The notes beneath the pieces were generated by a model. The model made no database searches. It was not told the origin of the DNA and saw nothing but the letters and a program-made list of their open reading frames with translations. A stretch of DNA of 64,000 nucleotides from Pseudomonadales bacterium. GTDB lineage: Bacteria > Pseudomonadota > Gammaproteobacteria > Pseudomonadales > Ketobacteraceae. The stretch is from assembly GCA_002708905.1 (NCBI GenBank), contig PAPM01000008.1, positions 1-64,000 on the forward strand, in the 5' to 3' direction. Of this stretch, positions 27,248 to 36,049 are shown piece by piece. Numbering within the stretch: the stretch's first letter is position 1; each line of letters starts with the position of its first letter. The position numbers and the translations under genes were made by a program.

Positions 27248-28683
27248 AAAAGCCAGTTATCATCTGTGTGGACGACGAGAAAATCGTTCTCACCAGCCTG
27301 AAAAGTCAATTACAGCACCACTTTGGTTCCCAGTACCAGATCGAATTGGCTGAGAGCGCCGAGGAAACCCTGGAGTTGATTGAAGAACTGAAGGCCGAAC
27401 AGCAACAAGTACCGCTAATTATTGCTGATTATGTGATGCCAGGCATGTACGGTGACGAGCTACTGGTAAAGGTAAAAGAACAACTGCCGGATACGCTGAG
27501 TATCATGCTAACCGGGCAGGCCACCGCCGAAGCGGTAGGTGAAGCCGTCAACCGGGCCGGCCTGTTTCGTTATATCTCCAAACCCTGGCATGAAAAGGAT
27601 TTCCTGCTTACCGTTTGCACCGCGCTGGACAGCTTCAACCAAAAACAGGAAATTCAACGCCGCAGCCGTTTCCGTCAGGTACTGGCCAGCGTCATATCAC
27701 TGGCGTTAAAGCACGGCAAGTTACCGCAGCAGCTGAGCCATGCCCTGGACTCACTTCTATCCATACCCGAGTTACATGGTGCTTCTGCCGCAGTCTACCT
27801 GCTGGATTCTTACGGGCATTTGCTGCAATTGGAAGTGGCTGCCGGCAACCAGGAGGTATTTTCGGGCACCCTGCCCCTATCCGGACACGAGCATGGCTGT
27901 CAGTACTTCCAGCCCCTCACTTACCAGGGACAGACCATGGGTGCACTGGGCATCACCTGTGCCAAATTCATGGACGACAGTCCGGAGCTGCCGGAACTGC
28001 TTACCTCCTACGGCGAAGCACTGGCGGGCATCATTCGACTTGAGCAATACCACGAAGCGCTGGAGCGCCACAATGCAGAACTGGAAGAGACCGTCAAGCG
28101 GCGCACTCAGGATCTGCAGGCCGCCCTGGAGCAACAGGAAAAACTGAATAACATTCTGTTGGAAGCCAATCGCAAACTGGACTTCTATGCGTCCATGGAC
28201 AGCCTGACATCCCTCTATAATCGACGCTTCTTCCTGAAGCTGGCCAATTCTGAAGTGGAACGGGCCAAGCGCTATCAGCATCCTGTGACCTTCATGATGC
28301 TGGACCTGGACCATTTTAAAAACATCAACGACCAATATGGCCACCTGGCCGGAGACCATGTACTGGAACGCATTGCCCTGCTGCTGGAGGATGAATCCCG
28401 CGAGCCCGATATCATAGGCCGACTGGGTGGAGAGGAATTCGCCATCCTGTCACCGGAGAGCACCATGCAGCAGGCATCCCAGATGGCGGAGCGCATTCGA
28501 AACCGTATCAAGCAGGAATCCTTTGAATTCGAAGGACACTCGATTCAGGTCACCGTCAGCATTGGCATCTCTGAAGTGGACGTGAACGAAGAGCATATCG
28601 AATCCGCCATGAACCGTGCGGACAAAGCACTTTATAAATCCAAAGGCACCGGTCGAAACCTGGTCTCAATTGCAGGTTTGTAA
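27244..28683 (+). CDS. Response regulator diguanylate cyclase (REC-GGDEF)
   Basis: Protein of 479 residues. The N-terminal receiver (1-125) has VDDEKIV, phospho-Asp in IIADYVMPGM and a KPW motif. A middle region (about 135-260) has GAF-like character, then a coiled coil (265-315). The C-terminal GGDEF domain has DSLTSLYNRRFF, DLDHFKNINDQYGH and the active-site signature GGEEF, so it should be an active cyclic-di-GMP synthase. An inhibitory RxxD site four residues before GGEEF is not evident. Overlap with the preceding receiver suggests equimolar synthesis. Output would be biofilm, motility or secretion control. Confidence 0.94.
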   Translation: MKKPVIICVDDEKIVLTSLKSQLQHHFGSQYQIELAESAEETLELIEELKAEQQQVPLIIADYVMPGMYGDELLVKVKEQLPDTLSIMLTGQATAEAVGEAVNRAGLFRYISKPWHEKDFLLTVCTALDSFNQKQEIQRRSRFRQVLASVISLALKHGKLPQQLSHALDSLLSIPELHGASAAVYLLDSYGHLLQLEVAAGNQEVFSGTLPLSGHEHGCQYFQPLTYQGQTMGALGITCAKFMDDSPELPELLTSYGEALAGIIRLEQYHEALERHNAELEETVKRRTQDLQAALEQQEKLNNILLEANRKLDFYASMDSLTSLYNRRFFLKLANSEVERAKRYQHPVTFMMLDLDHFKNINDQYGHLAGDHVLERIALLLEDESREPDIIGRLGGEEFAILSPESTMQQASQMAERIRNRIKQESFEFEGHSIQVTVSIGISEVDVNEEHIESAMNRADKALYKSKGTGRNLVSIAGL

Positions 28684-28789
28684 CATGAATACAACGGTTT
28701 TTTCCTAACAGATGATTAAGGTTGGATAGGTGGAACGCATTGAAGCACCATAATCAATAAAAAATAAGAAAATAAAAAGGAAGAAACAC

Positions 28790-30520
28790 ATGGACCGTAG
28801 CCTAACCTCACGAACCCACCGGTTCGTCAGGGCCCTCTCAATTTCAATTCTCCTCAGCACCACCCTGTTAAGCGCCTGCAAAGCACCTAATGTTGCGGAT
28901 ACCGAATACGGTAAGGCCAAAGGCAAGTACAATTTTGCACAGCACACCATAGAATGGAAAGGCATCCCTTACGCCAAGGCTCCGGTGGGCGACTTGCGCT
29001 GGCAGGCACCCCAACCGCCTGAGCCCTGGAACGGCGTACTGCGCGCAGATACCTTCAGTCAGGCGTGCATGCAACTGGGAAGCATGTACGGTCCGGGGCC
29101 GGACGGATTTAGCCAGGCGCCGTCTTTAAATGAAACGTTCAACCAACCGATCGGTAATGAAGACTGCCTCTATCTCAACGTACAACGCCCTCTGAACTTG
29201 AAACAGAACCTACCCGTCGTTGTTTTCCTGCACGGCGGAAGCCACATTTATGGGTCAGGCTCACTCTATGACGGCAGCACCCTGGTGCAGGAAGATATCA
29301 TTTTCATCACCCTTAACTACCGCCTCGGCCTCTTGGGTTGGTTATACCACCCGGCACTCCAAACCATGGAACCCAACCCCGCCAACTCCGGTAATTTCGG
29401 CACCCTGGATATCCTGCAGGCATTAACCTTTATTAAAGACAACATCGCAGCATTTGGAGGGGACCCGGAAAACATCACCTTGATGGGACAGTCTGCCGGC
29501 GCTTCCCACGTTTTCAGCATGATGGTCAGCCCGCTGAACAATCACCTGTTCCAACGGGCCATGCTGATGAGCCCCGGATTGCTGAACCAAACACCGGAAA
29601 CCGGGCTGGCCTATTCCAGCGGTCTGGTGCAAACGCTGGTTATTCTGAATGGTCTGGCGGCCGACGCGGAATCCGCTGCCGCTTTTTTGTCAGCGCAGGA
29701 TGCCAGCTGGATTCACGACTTTCTTTACAGCCAAACCGCCGCTACGCTGCTAACCGCCACAGCCATGGTACCGGAGCTTCAGGTTGCACCTGCTATCTTT
29801 CTGGATGGCGAGATACAACCCAGTGACCCCCTCACTGCGGTGGCCACTGGCCAGTTCCTGAATGTTCCGACCATCCTGGGCATCACCAGTGAGGAAGGAA
29901 AGCTCTTCACTCAAAACGGCATGATAGTGGACAGCTCCACCCTGTGGACAATGATGAATGAATTTGACTCGAATCATCCGAAATCTACACCGTTGCCCCT
30001 GGAAGAGGTGATCGCGCCCGAACTACTGCCGGCTGACCGCCCCCAGCAGGGCACCTGTGGCGAAGCGGATTTTGTGGTGGGTGGCTACAACGATTTTGCC
30101 AATCTGTGTGGCTCAAGGGCGCCCACTGTACTGTTTCGATCTCTGCAGGACAACGTTCTGTTGCCCTTACTGGCTACCCAGATCCCACAACTCTACGCCT
30201 ATGAGTGGGGGTGGAACCAACAGCCTTTCCCCTGGAACGTCATTCATGGCGCTGTCCACGGAGGCGATATAGGCTTCTGGCTGGGCGGATTTGATTCTGC
30301 CATTTTCAGCAATGGATACAGCGAGCAGAATGCGCCTGGACGCCTTGAATTGTCTGAGCGCATGGTGAAATCACTGGCACAATTTTCCCGCAGTGGTGAC
30401 CCGAATCACCCACAGCTCGCCGACACCTGGCTGACGTGGTCACCCCTGCCCGGCGCTGCCAAACGTTTGCGTCTGGACGCCGATGACATAGAGGCCCGGA
30501 TCAGTATGCAATTTGAATAG
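28790..30520 (+). CDS. Type B carboxylesterase lipoprotein
   Basis: Exported alpha/beta hydrolase of 576 residues, anchored by the lipobox LLSAC with Cys30. Family signs are GIPYAKAPVGDLRWQAP, EDCLYLNVQRP, the oxyanion region VVVFLHGGSHIYGSG, and the nucleophile elbow GQSAGA with Ser235 (most relatives have GESAGA). The acid is probably in ITSEEGKLF and the histidine in NVIHGAVHGGD. It likely hydrolyses esters at the cell surface or in the periplasm. A-rich leader DNA with AAGGAAG precedes the ATG. It is separated by 106 bases from the diguanylate cyclase and is not clearly part of that operon. Confidence 0.92.
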   Translation: MDRSLTSRTHRFVRALSISILLSTTLLSACKAPNVADTEYGKAKGKYNFAQHTIEWKGIPYAKAPVGDLRWQAPQPPEPWNGVLRADTFSQACMQLGSMYGPGPDGFSQAPSLNETFNQPIGNEDCLYLNVQRPLNLKQNLPVVVFLHGGSHIYGSGSLYDGSTLVQEDIIFITLNYRLGLLGWLYHPALQTMEPNPANSGNFGTLDILQALTFIKDNIAAFGGDPENITLMGQSAGASHVFSMMVSPLNNHLFQRAMLMSPGLLNQTPETGLAYSSGLVQTLVILNGLAADAESAAAFLSAQDASWIHDFLYSQTAATLLTATAMVPELQVAPAIFLDGEIQPSDPLTAVATGQFLNVPTILGITSEEGKLFTQNGMIVDSSTLWTMMNEFDSNHPKSTPLPLEEVIAPELLPADRPQQGTCGEADFVVGGYNDFANLCGSRAPTVLFRSLQDNVLLPLLATQIPQLYAYEWGWNQQPFPWNVIHGAVHGGDIGFWLGGFDSAIFSNGYSEQNAPGRLELSERMVKSLAQFSRSGDPNHPQLADTWLTWSPLPGAAKRLRLDADDIEARISMQFE

Positions 30521-30549
30521 CGGCTAAAGATAAAGACAAGCCATAAAAA

Positions 30550-30569
30550 AACCCCGCATAAGCGGGGTT
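30550..30569 (-). terminator. Rho-independent terminator of folE2
   Basis: An eight-base stem AACCCCGC/GCGGGGTT has a four-base loop. On the minus strand it is followed by a run of T residues, so it ends folE2. It may also stop the esterase transcript weakly from the other side. Confidence 0.85.
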
Positions 30570-30596
30570 CATATTTGATATGACTGAAGCGAGATG

Positions 30597-31553
30597 TCAG
30601 GGAATCGGCAGGTAGCCACCTTCCAGGCCTTTGGTGACGATCGCCACTGCGTTGTGGGCATGCAGACTTTCCAGGTGATTCACCCGAACCCAGAAATCCT
30701 GGTAGGAAACCTGATCATTCAACGCTGCCTGGATTTTACGGGCCGCATCTTCACAGAACATCAGGTTTTGGCCGTTTAGCAGCGCAAACTCCTGCTCGTC
30801 TTCCCGTTTTACTGCTGTCTGTACCGGGGTTTTGAGCGCGGCTTCCACCACATCAATCAATTCTTCCAAAGGGAAGCTGTCAGTATCATCAGACAGGCGC
30901 ACCTTGATTTCGGCGATACTGCGCTGGCTGTGCGGGGTGGCTACGATTCCCTGCTCCGTGCCCAACCAACCATAGACTTCATCCGCAGATACCTGTTGAT
31001 CGGTGCCGAAATCTTCCCGGAACTGCTTCTGGATCAACTGTCGGGCCAAAGCGGCAGAACAAGGGCAGGTAGAGGAGTAGGGGATTTCCACTCGCAATTC
31101 AAAATGGAAGCCATCCGGATCTTCAGTGGCGATAATGCGCGAAGGATAGGCTTTCCAGCCGCTGAACTCACTTTTCAGTGCCGGACGGCGGGACAGAAAA
31201 TCAAACCGGAAATCCACAAATGCCTGATCGCTGAGCCCCTCATGGGATTCCAGAAAGCGAGCCAGCACATCACGCAGACTGTTCGCAGTGAGAGTCTGGC
31301 TACACAGTTCATCCAACAACAGATAAAGCCGGGACATATGAATGCCCTTGGCCTCTGGATTGATCAGATTCACATAGGCCTGCGCCTTGGCCACAGCATG
31401 GGCCACACCACCGTTGCGCGTAGGGATGGACAGGGGAACTTCTATTTCACTCATGCCCACCCAATCCAGCAGGCCAGGGGCCTTGGGCTGGGAAACGGTG
31501 GCAATGTCAGGCATTGATTTACTGCCCATTACTGATAAATCCAAAAATTTCAT
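30597..31553 (-). CDS. folE2: GTP cyclohydrolase FolE2
   Basis: Type IB GTP cyclohydrolase of about 318 residues, which opens GTP to dihydroneopterin triphosphate for folate and pterin/queuosine synthesis. Family landmarks are [11 protein letters not shown], the [12 protein letters not shown] segment, [15 protein letters not shown] (metal-site Cys) and [17 protein letters not shown]. Unlike FolE it can use metals other than zinc, and it is often induced under zinc limitation. No convincing Zur box was found upstream. ATG 31553 has GGAGGAG about 12 bases upstream. A later ATG at 31514 is possible. The PTPS-like product of 13.4 kb may use its product. Confidence 0.95.
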   Translation of the reverse strand: MKFLDLSVMGSKSMPDIATVSQPKAPGLLDWVGMSEIEVPLSIPTRNGGVAHAVAKAQAYVNLINPEAKGIHMSRLYLLLDELCSQTLTANSLRDVLARFLESHEGLSDQAFVDFRFDFLSRRPALKSEFSGWKAYPSRIIATEDPDGFHFELRVEIPYSSTCPCSAALARQLIQKQFREDFGTDQQVSADEVYGWLGTEQGIVATPHSQRSIAEIKVRLSDDTDSFPLEELIDVVEAALKTPVQTAVKREDEQEFALLNGQNLMFCEDAARKIQAALNDQVSYQDFWVRVNHLESLHAHNAVAIVTKGLEGGYLPIP

Positions 31554-31914
31554 GATGTAAAAGGACTCCTCCAAGCATAGGCCCTGATACGCTGGTTGTA
31601 ACAGTTTGCTTCGCCTGGACAATTAACCCATACGGCTGCGCTCATGACAAGCGGCTAAAATGACGCGGGATTTTATAACAAACTGACGATATTCTGAAAT
31701 TTACCTGATAGTACCCCTGATGGAAGTCAGGCTTAATCTTATAAACCCCTTAAAAATCAGAGTATTGGACAATCTGAGGAATTGCTAGCATGATAGGTAA
31801 AACAAACATGCCTGATAGACAATTTTGATCAAAACAATGTCAAAATTGCCAAAAAATAACCAAGTAAAATAGTAGACAATAGATCAACAAGAATAATAAC
31901 AGAGGAGAAACGCC
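31554..31914. other. 361-base AT-rich intergenic region
   Basis: This region divides folE2 (minus) from the BPSS1780-type gene (plus) and should hold both promoters. It contains the palindrome TTTTGATCAAAA and an overlapping inverted repeat CAATTTTGA/TCAAAATTG (31820-31848). No open frame with a ribosome site was found, nor a confident -35/-10 pair. Confidence 0.6.
31823..31834. promoter_or_regulatory. Palindrome TTTTGATCAAAA, copy 1
   Basis: This perfect 12-base palindrome lies 80 bases before the BPSS1780-type start codon. It sits within a larger inverted repeat whose outer arms are CAATTTTGA and TCAAAATTG. The identical 12-mer recurs at 48161-48172 at a similar distance from another start, suggesting a shared DNA-binding protein. 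Confidence 0.45.
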
Positions 31915-32670
31915 ATGCAGACCGAATCTGATCCGACTCCCTACGGTACACCGGCAGCCAGCATCAACCGTGTTCATACAGGTCCGGTACAGGCAGTGAC
32001 CGTTCCCGCCGGAAATGGCGTTAATTGGGTAACGGACGGTTGGGCCCTGTTCAAGCAGGCCCCTTGGATGATGATAGGCATGTGGATTGTGCTCATGGTG
32101 ATCGTGGCGGCCGCCAATATGGTGCCGCTGCTGGGTCAATTGATCACTCCGGCGCTGATGGCCGGCTTTATGCTGGCCCTGGCCCAACTGGAGCAGGAAG
32201 GTGAACTTCGCCTGGAAGTGCTGTTTGAGGGGTTCAAGAGCCATGCCGGACCTCTGTTGGTGCTGGGTGCCATCTTCCTGCTGGCCATTTTTCTGCTGGT
32301 GTTAGTGTGTGGTGTTTTCATGGCCATTGCCATGAACGCAATGGGCAGCGGCTCCGGTGTCGGCACCGTACTGGGCTCCCTGATATTCATCCTGCTGGGG
32401 TTCATGACGATACTGCTGGTGGTGTTTGCCATGTGGTGGGCACCTTGCCTGGTGGTGTTTAACCAGCAATCGCCCACGGAAGCATTGAAGCACGCCATTC
32501 TCGCCATCTTCCGTAACGTATTATCCAGCCTGGTCTATACCCTGGTACTGCTGGTGCTGTACCTGGCGGTGGTGGTCACTCTCGGCCTGGGCATTTTTGT
32601 TGTGGGCCCCTTGGTTATAGTAAGCGCTTACACTAGCTACAAGGATATCTTTCGCCCCAGTAACGCTTAA
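31915..32670 (+). CDS. BPSS1780-type integral membrane protein
   Basis: Integral membrane protein of 251 residues with about five or six hydrophobic helices (about 45-70, 75-90, 118-140, 150-185, 210-245). It has a short polar N-terminus with NWVTDGWALFKQAPWMM, a phrase typical of the BPSS1780 family of unknown function. SPTEALKHAILAIFRN is a family-like cytoplasmic loop. A clear AGAGGAG ribosome site precedes the ATG. It stands alone ahead of a lytic transglycosylase gene. The function is not known. Confidence 0.82.
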   Translation: MQTESDPTPYGTPAASINRVHTGPVQAVTVPAGNGVNWVTDGWALFKQAPWMMIGMWIVLMVIVAAANMVPLLGQLITPALMAGFMLALAQLEQEGELRLEVLFEGFKSHAGPLLVLGAIFLLAIFLLVLVCGVFMAIAMNAMGSGSGVGTVLGSLIFILLGFMTILLVVFAMWWAPCLVVFNQQSPTEALKHAILAIFRNVLSSLVYTLVLLVLYLAVVVTLGLGIFVVGPLVIVSAYTSYKDIFRPSNA

Positions 32671-32753
32671 TTACACAAGCACAACAAATCTGCTCACTTA
32701 TTTGTGGTTCCATTGTCTACCTTAAATGTGAACCAATTAACATTTTTTTGATT

Positions 32754-33395
32754 ATGTTACGAGCAGTAGTTCTTTCCCTGATTCTGTGGGTCCCCTGCGG
32801 CCTGATGGCAGACCCACTTTTTAACCAGGCGGCCGCCCGTTACGGAGTCAAACCGGCTCTGTTGCACTCCATCGCCGAGATGGAGTCCCAACTGCACCCC
32901 TGGGCTGTTAACCTGAACTGGGAAGGCTTCAAACCACGAACCAAGTCCGATGCCATTGAACTGGTGCAGGCGGTGGAACAGCACCCCTGGTTACTGCGAC
33001 TGGATTACCCCGAGAATTCCCAACGCTTGTTCTTTGCAACCCGGCAGGATGCTGTCAATGCGCTGGAGCAAACCAAGGCCAACGCCTCCCTGCTGGGTAT
33101 TAACCGCCCCTCCGACTGGGAAATACGCAAACTCGATACCCGCAGCGTCGATATCGGCCTGATGCAAATCAATTGGAAATTCCACGGCCGACATTTCGAG
33201 TCCCTGGCGCAGTTGTTCGAACCGGATGTGAACGTCGCCTATGCAGCCAAGTACCTGCGCAAGTTACTTTCCCAACATGGCAGTACTGAGCGCGCTGTTG
33301 CTTTCTACCACAGCAACACCCAGCGTTATCAGTCCCAATACCTGAAATTATTCCGACCCATTTATCAAAAGCAGCTTTTATTGGCTCGCCGCTAA
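32754..33395 (+). CDS. Exported lytic transglycosylase-like (SLT) protein
   Basis: Protein of 213 residues with a signal peptide (1-19, MLRAVVLSLILWVPCGLMAD) and a goose-lysozyme/SLT fold. LLHSIAEMESQLHPWAVN contains the likely catalytic Glu. RSVDIGLMQINWKFH is the conserved GLMQ(I)N motif, and NVAYAAKYLRKLL and AVAFYHSN close the fold. It should cleave peptidoglycan locally, as VirB1 or phage-type enzymes do. An insert of about 60 residues (about 55-115) separates the Glu from the GLMQ motif. The ATG at 32754 has no clear ribosome site; a TTG two codons earlier is equally weak. Confidence 0.9.
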   Translation: MLRAVVLSLILWVPCGLMADPLFNQAAARYGVKPALLHSIAEMESQLHPWAVNLNWEGFKPRTKSDAIELVQAVEQHPWLLRLDYPENSQRLFFATRQDAVNALEQTKANASLLGINRPSDWEIRKLDTRSVDIGLMQINWKFHGRHFESLAQLFEPDVNVAYAAKYLRKLLSQHGSTERAVAFYHSNTQRYQSQYLKLFRPIYQKQLLLARR

Positions 33396-33482
33396 CGGTT
33401 TCCCACCTTATTTGCTTAATTTGTTCCTGATGAGTGTCTATATTTAAAGACATTGTTCAAAGGGTCAATCAGGGGAACAGGC

Positions 33483-34070
33483 ATGTCAGGCACAATCATC
33501 ACCTTGATCATCATTGCCGTGGTAGTGGTCTACGGCGTCACTATTTACAACAAGCTGGTGGCGTTAAAGAACCGCTTCAAGAACGCCTTTGCACAAATCG
33601 ATGTCCAATTGCAGCGTCGTTATGACCTGATCCCCAACCTGGTGGAAACCGCGAAGAAATATATGGAGCACGAACGGGAAACCCTCACCGCCGTGATCGA
33701 GGCCCGCAACGAAGCAGCCGCAGCAGCCAAAGCCGCTGCCAGTCATCCCGACGACGGTAACGCAGTGCGTACTCTGGGTGGTGCGGAATCCCTGCTGGGA
33801 GGGGCGCTGGGCAAGTTTTTCGCCCTCTCGGAAAATTATCCGGATCTGAAAGCCAACACCACAATGAATCAATTGATGGAAGAACTTTCCTCTACCGAAA
33901 ACCGGGTCGCCTTTGCCCGCCAGGCATTCAATGATGCCGTGATGGAATACAACACCTATCGGGAACAGTTCCCCAACAGTGTAATCGCCGGTGGTCGCTT
34001 CCTCCCGGCGGAACTGCTGGAAATTGAGGACCAGGCAGCCCGTAAAGGCGTGAAAGTGTCCTTCAATTAA
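33483..34070 (+). CDS. lemA: LemA family protein
   Basis: LemA-type membrane protein of 195 residues. One N-terminal helix (about 4-22) anchors a four-helix periplasmic or cytoplasmic domain with the family phrases NRFKNAFAQIDVQLQRRYDLIPNLV and FNDAVMEYNTYREQFPNSVIA. It is followed by an M48 protease after 20 bases, a widely conserved pair whose joint role is still poorly known. AGGGGAACAGGC precedes the ATG. The 3' end, including the stop codon, is duplicated as a 15-base tandem repeat. Confidence 0.95.
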   Translation: MSGTIITLIIIAVVVVYGVTIYNKLVALKNRFKNAFAQIDVQLQRRYDLIPNLVETAKKYMEHERETLTAVIEARNEAAAAAKAAASHPDDGNAVRTLGGAESLLGGALGKFFALSENYPDLKANTTMNQLMEELSSTENRVAFARQAFNDAVMEYNTYREQFPNSVIAGGRFLPAELLEIEDQAARKGVKVSFN

Positions 34071-34085
34071 GTCTCCTTCAATTAA
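34056..34085 (+). repeat. 15-bp tandem duplication over lemA stop codon
   Basis: GTGTCCTTCAATTAA is followed at once by GTCTCCTTCAATTAA, one base different. Both copies are in the lemA frame, so the gene carries two copies of V-S-F-N-stop and read-through of the first stop would add only four residues. Confidence 0.9.
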
Positions 34086-34090
34086 CTGCC

Positions 34091-36031
34091 ATGAGCTTTT
34101 ATCAAAATCAGGATAACGCCCGACGCAAAACGGGGTTGTTGGTTTTCTATTTTGTGACCGCTGTGGTTCTGATTATTGCTGCGGTTAATTTCTCACTATT
34201 CCTGGTGTTTGCATTCTCCGATACTGCAAGCATGTCCCTGACTGAATGGATGCAAAGCCCATTGTGTTGGGGGCTTGCCGGCATTACGTTGGGTGCGATT
34301 CTCTTCGGCAGCCTTATGCGTCTGGCTCAACTCAGCAAGGGAGGCGTCTCGGTAGCCCTGATGGCAGGGGCCACACCTCTTGATCCAGCCACCAAAGCAC
34401 CCAAGGAAAAAATCCTTATCAATGTGGTGGAAGAAATGGCCATTGCCTCCGGCACACCGGTACCGCGCATTTTTGTGATGCGGGACGAGCCCGGCATCAA
34501 TGCCTTTGTCGCGGGAACGGAATCCAACAACACCGTATTGGCCGTCACCAGCGGCTGCCTGGAGAAATTAACCAGGGACGAGTTACAGGGCGTCATCGGC
34601 CACGAGTTCTCACACATATTGAATGGCGATATGAAGTTGAATGTGCGCCTGATCGGTATCCTCGCCGGTATACTGTTTATCGGCCAAATCGGCGAGTTTC
34701 TGTTGCGCGGCCAATCACGTCGCAACTATTACGGTCGACGCTCAAGCAAGGACGGCAATCAACTGATTCCCCTCGGTTTAGCGTTAATGCTGATTGGTTA
34801 CGTAGGTTTATTCTTCGGCCGCCTGATCAAAGCCGCCATCTCCAGGCAGCGCGAATTTCTGGCTGACGCTTCTTCAGTGCAGTTCACCCGCAATCCGGAA
34901 GGCATTGCCAGTGCACTGTACGCAATCCAGCATTACTCAGGTAACAGCCTGCTAATGAATGCCCACGCCGAAGACATGAATCATATGTGCTTCGGTGAAA
35001 CCATCACCATGCATCTGAGCGGCATGCTGGCTACACACCCTCCGATTGAGGACCGCATTCGCAGCATCGATAACGGCTTGCTGCCTCGCTTGAAAGCCCG
35101 TTTCCGCAAGCGCGATGAAGTGGTACCCCAATCAGAGGTTGCCCCAGGCGCTACGACAGCCAGACCCACCAGCACGGTTGCACCGGGCGTCGCCAGCGTT
35201 GCGGCACCTCTGTCCGGCTTTTCGTCGGCCGAGCCGGTGCGCGCCGACGCCCGCGAAGTCAAAGCATCCGTTGGCCAACCCACAGCACAACATTACGACT
35301 ATGCAAAACAACTGCATCAGCAGATTCCGCAAGCCATTCATGAACTGGCACACCAGCTCCAATCCGCAGATACAGTCCTCTATGCCATCCTGTTGCTGGA
35401 ATCCCCGGACATCACCAGCCTACCGGTTGCTTTTCCCGCAGAATCACTGGCGCTGCGAGAGTCACTAAGGGAAGCGGGCCCATTGATCCGCCTGCCGTTG
35501 CTGGATATCTGCCTTGCCACTCTGAAACTTGCAGACGCAGATCGCCGCCAAACCATCATCAAAAATTCTGTTGATCTGATAAAACTGGATCGAAAAATTA
35601 CACTCTCTGAATTCGTATTCTGCTTTTTGATTCAGCAAAGCCTGTCTGACATTCAACGCCCAAGCCGTACTGTAAAGAGTTATCAGCCGATGGAGCCGGC
35701 CCTGGCGGTCCTGTTCAGCGGACTGGTCCAGGTCAGTGGTGACAACAAAGAAAAGCAGAAGGAAAATTTTCAACAGATCATGCAGTACTACAGCAATCGT
35801 GATCATTCCAGCGTGTTGCAACATCCACCCAGCCCAAAGGCGTTGAATAAGGCACTGCAACAACTCAAGCGCTTAACACCGTTACTGAAACAGCCGGTGG
35901 TGGATGCCTGTGTGGACTGCATACTGCATGACGGGAAAGCCGTACTAAAGGAAGTGGAACTGTTGCGCGCTATCTGCGAAGCCCTCGAATGCCCCTTACC
36001 GCCCCTGATTATTCAGGGCAGCCAATCCTGA
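34091..36031 (+). CDS. M48 metalloprotease with C-terminal TerB-like domain
   Basis: HtpX-like membrane zinc protease of 646 residues. Two N-terminal helices (about 18-45 and 58-80) precede the catalytic domain with GVIGHEFSHILNGD, in which HEFSH binds zinc. Further helices lie at about 195-212 and 235-255. REFLADASSVQFTRNPEGIA holds the third ligand, and MLATHPPIEDRI is the family's closing motif. A low-complexity linker leads to about 230 extra residues ending in LHDGKAVLKEVELLRAICEALECPLPPL, split here for display; that ending is typical of TerB-like domains. It is paired with lemA. It probably acts in envelope protein quality control. Confidence 0.92.
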   Translation: MSFYQNQDNARRKTGLLVFYFVTAVVLIIAAVNFSLFLVFAFSDTASMSLTEWMQSPLCWGLAGITLGAILFGSLMRLAQLSKGGVSVALMAGATPLDPATKAPKEKILINVVEEMAIASGTPVPRIFVMRDEPGINAFVAGTESNNTVLAVTSGCLEKLTRDELQGVIGHEFSHILNGDMKLNVRLIGILAGILFIGQIGEFLLRGQSRRNYYGRRSSKDGNQLIPLGLALMLIGYVGLFFGRLIKAAISRQREFLADASSVQFTRNPEGIASALYAIQHYSGNSLLMNAHAEDMNHMCFGETITMHLSGMLATHPPIEDRIRSIDNGLLPRLKARFRKRDEVVPQSEVAPGATTARPTSTVAPGVASVAAPLSGFSSAEPVRADAREVKASVGQPTAQHYDYAKQLHQQIPQAIHELAHQLQSADTVLYAILLLESPDITSLPVAFPAESLALRESLREAGPLIRLPLLDICLATLKLADADRRQTIIKNSVDLIKLDRKITLSEFVFCFLIQQSLSDIQRPSRTVKSYQPMEPALAVLFSGLVQVSGDNKEKQKENFQQIMQYYSNRDHSSVLQHPPSPKALNKALQQLKRLTPLLKQPVVDACVDCILHDGKAVLKEVELLRAICEALECPLPPLIIQGSQS

Positions 36032-36049
36032 CGCAACAAACGTTGCCGG

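Noticed and set aside
31554-31914. Zur box controlling folE2
   Set aside because: No match to the AT-rich palindromic Zur consensus could be found, although zinc control is common for this gene.
36033-36046. Terminator hairpin GCAAC/GTTGC between the M48 and FemAB-like genes
   Set aside because: The stem is only five bases with no T run.
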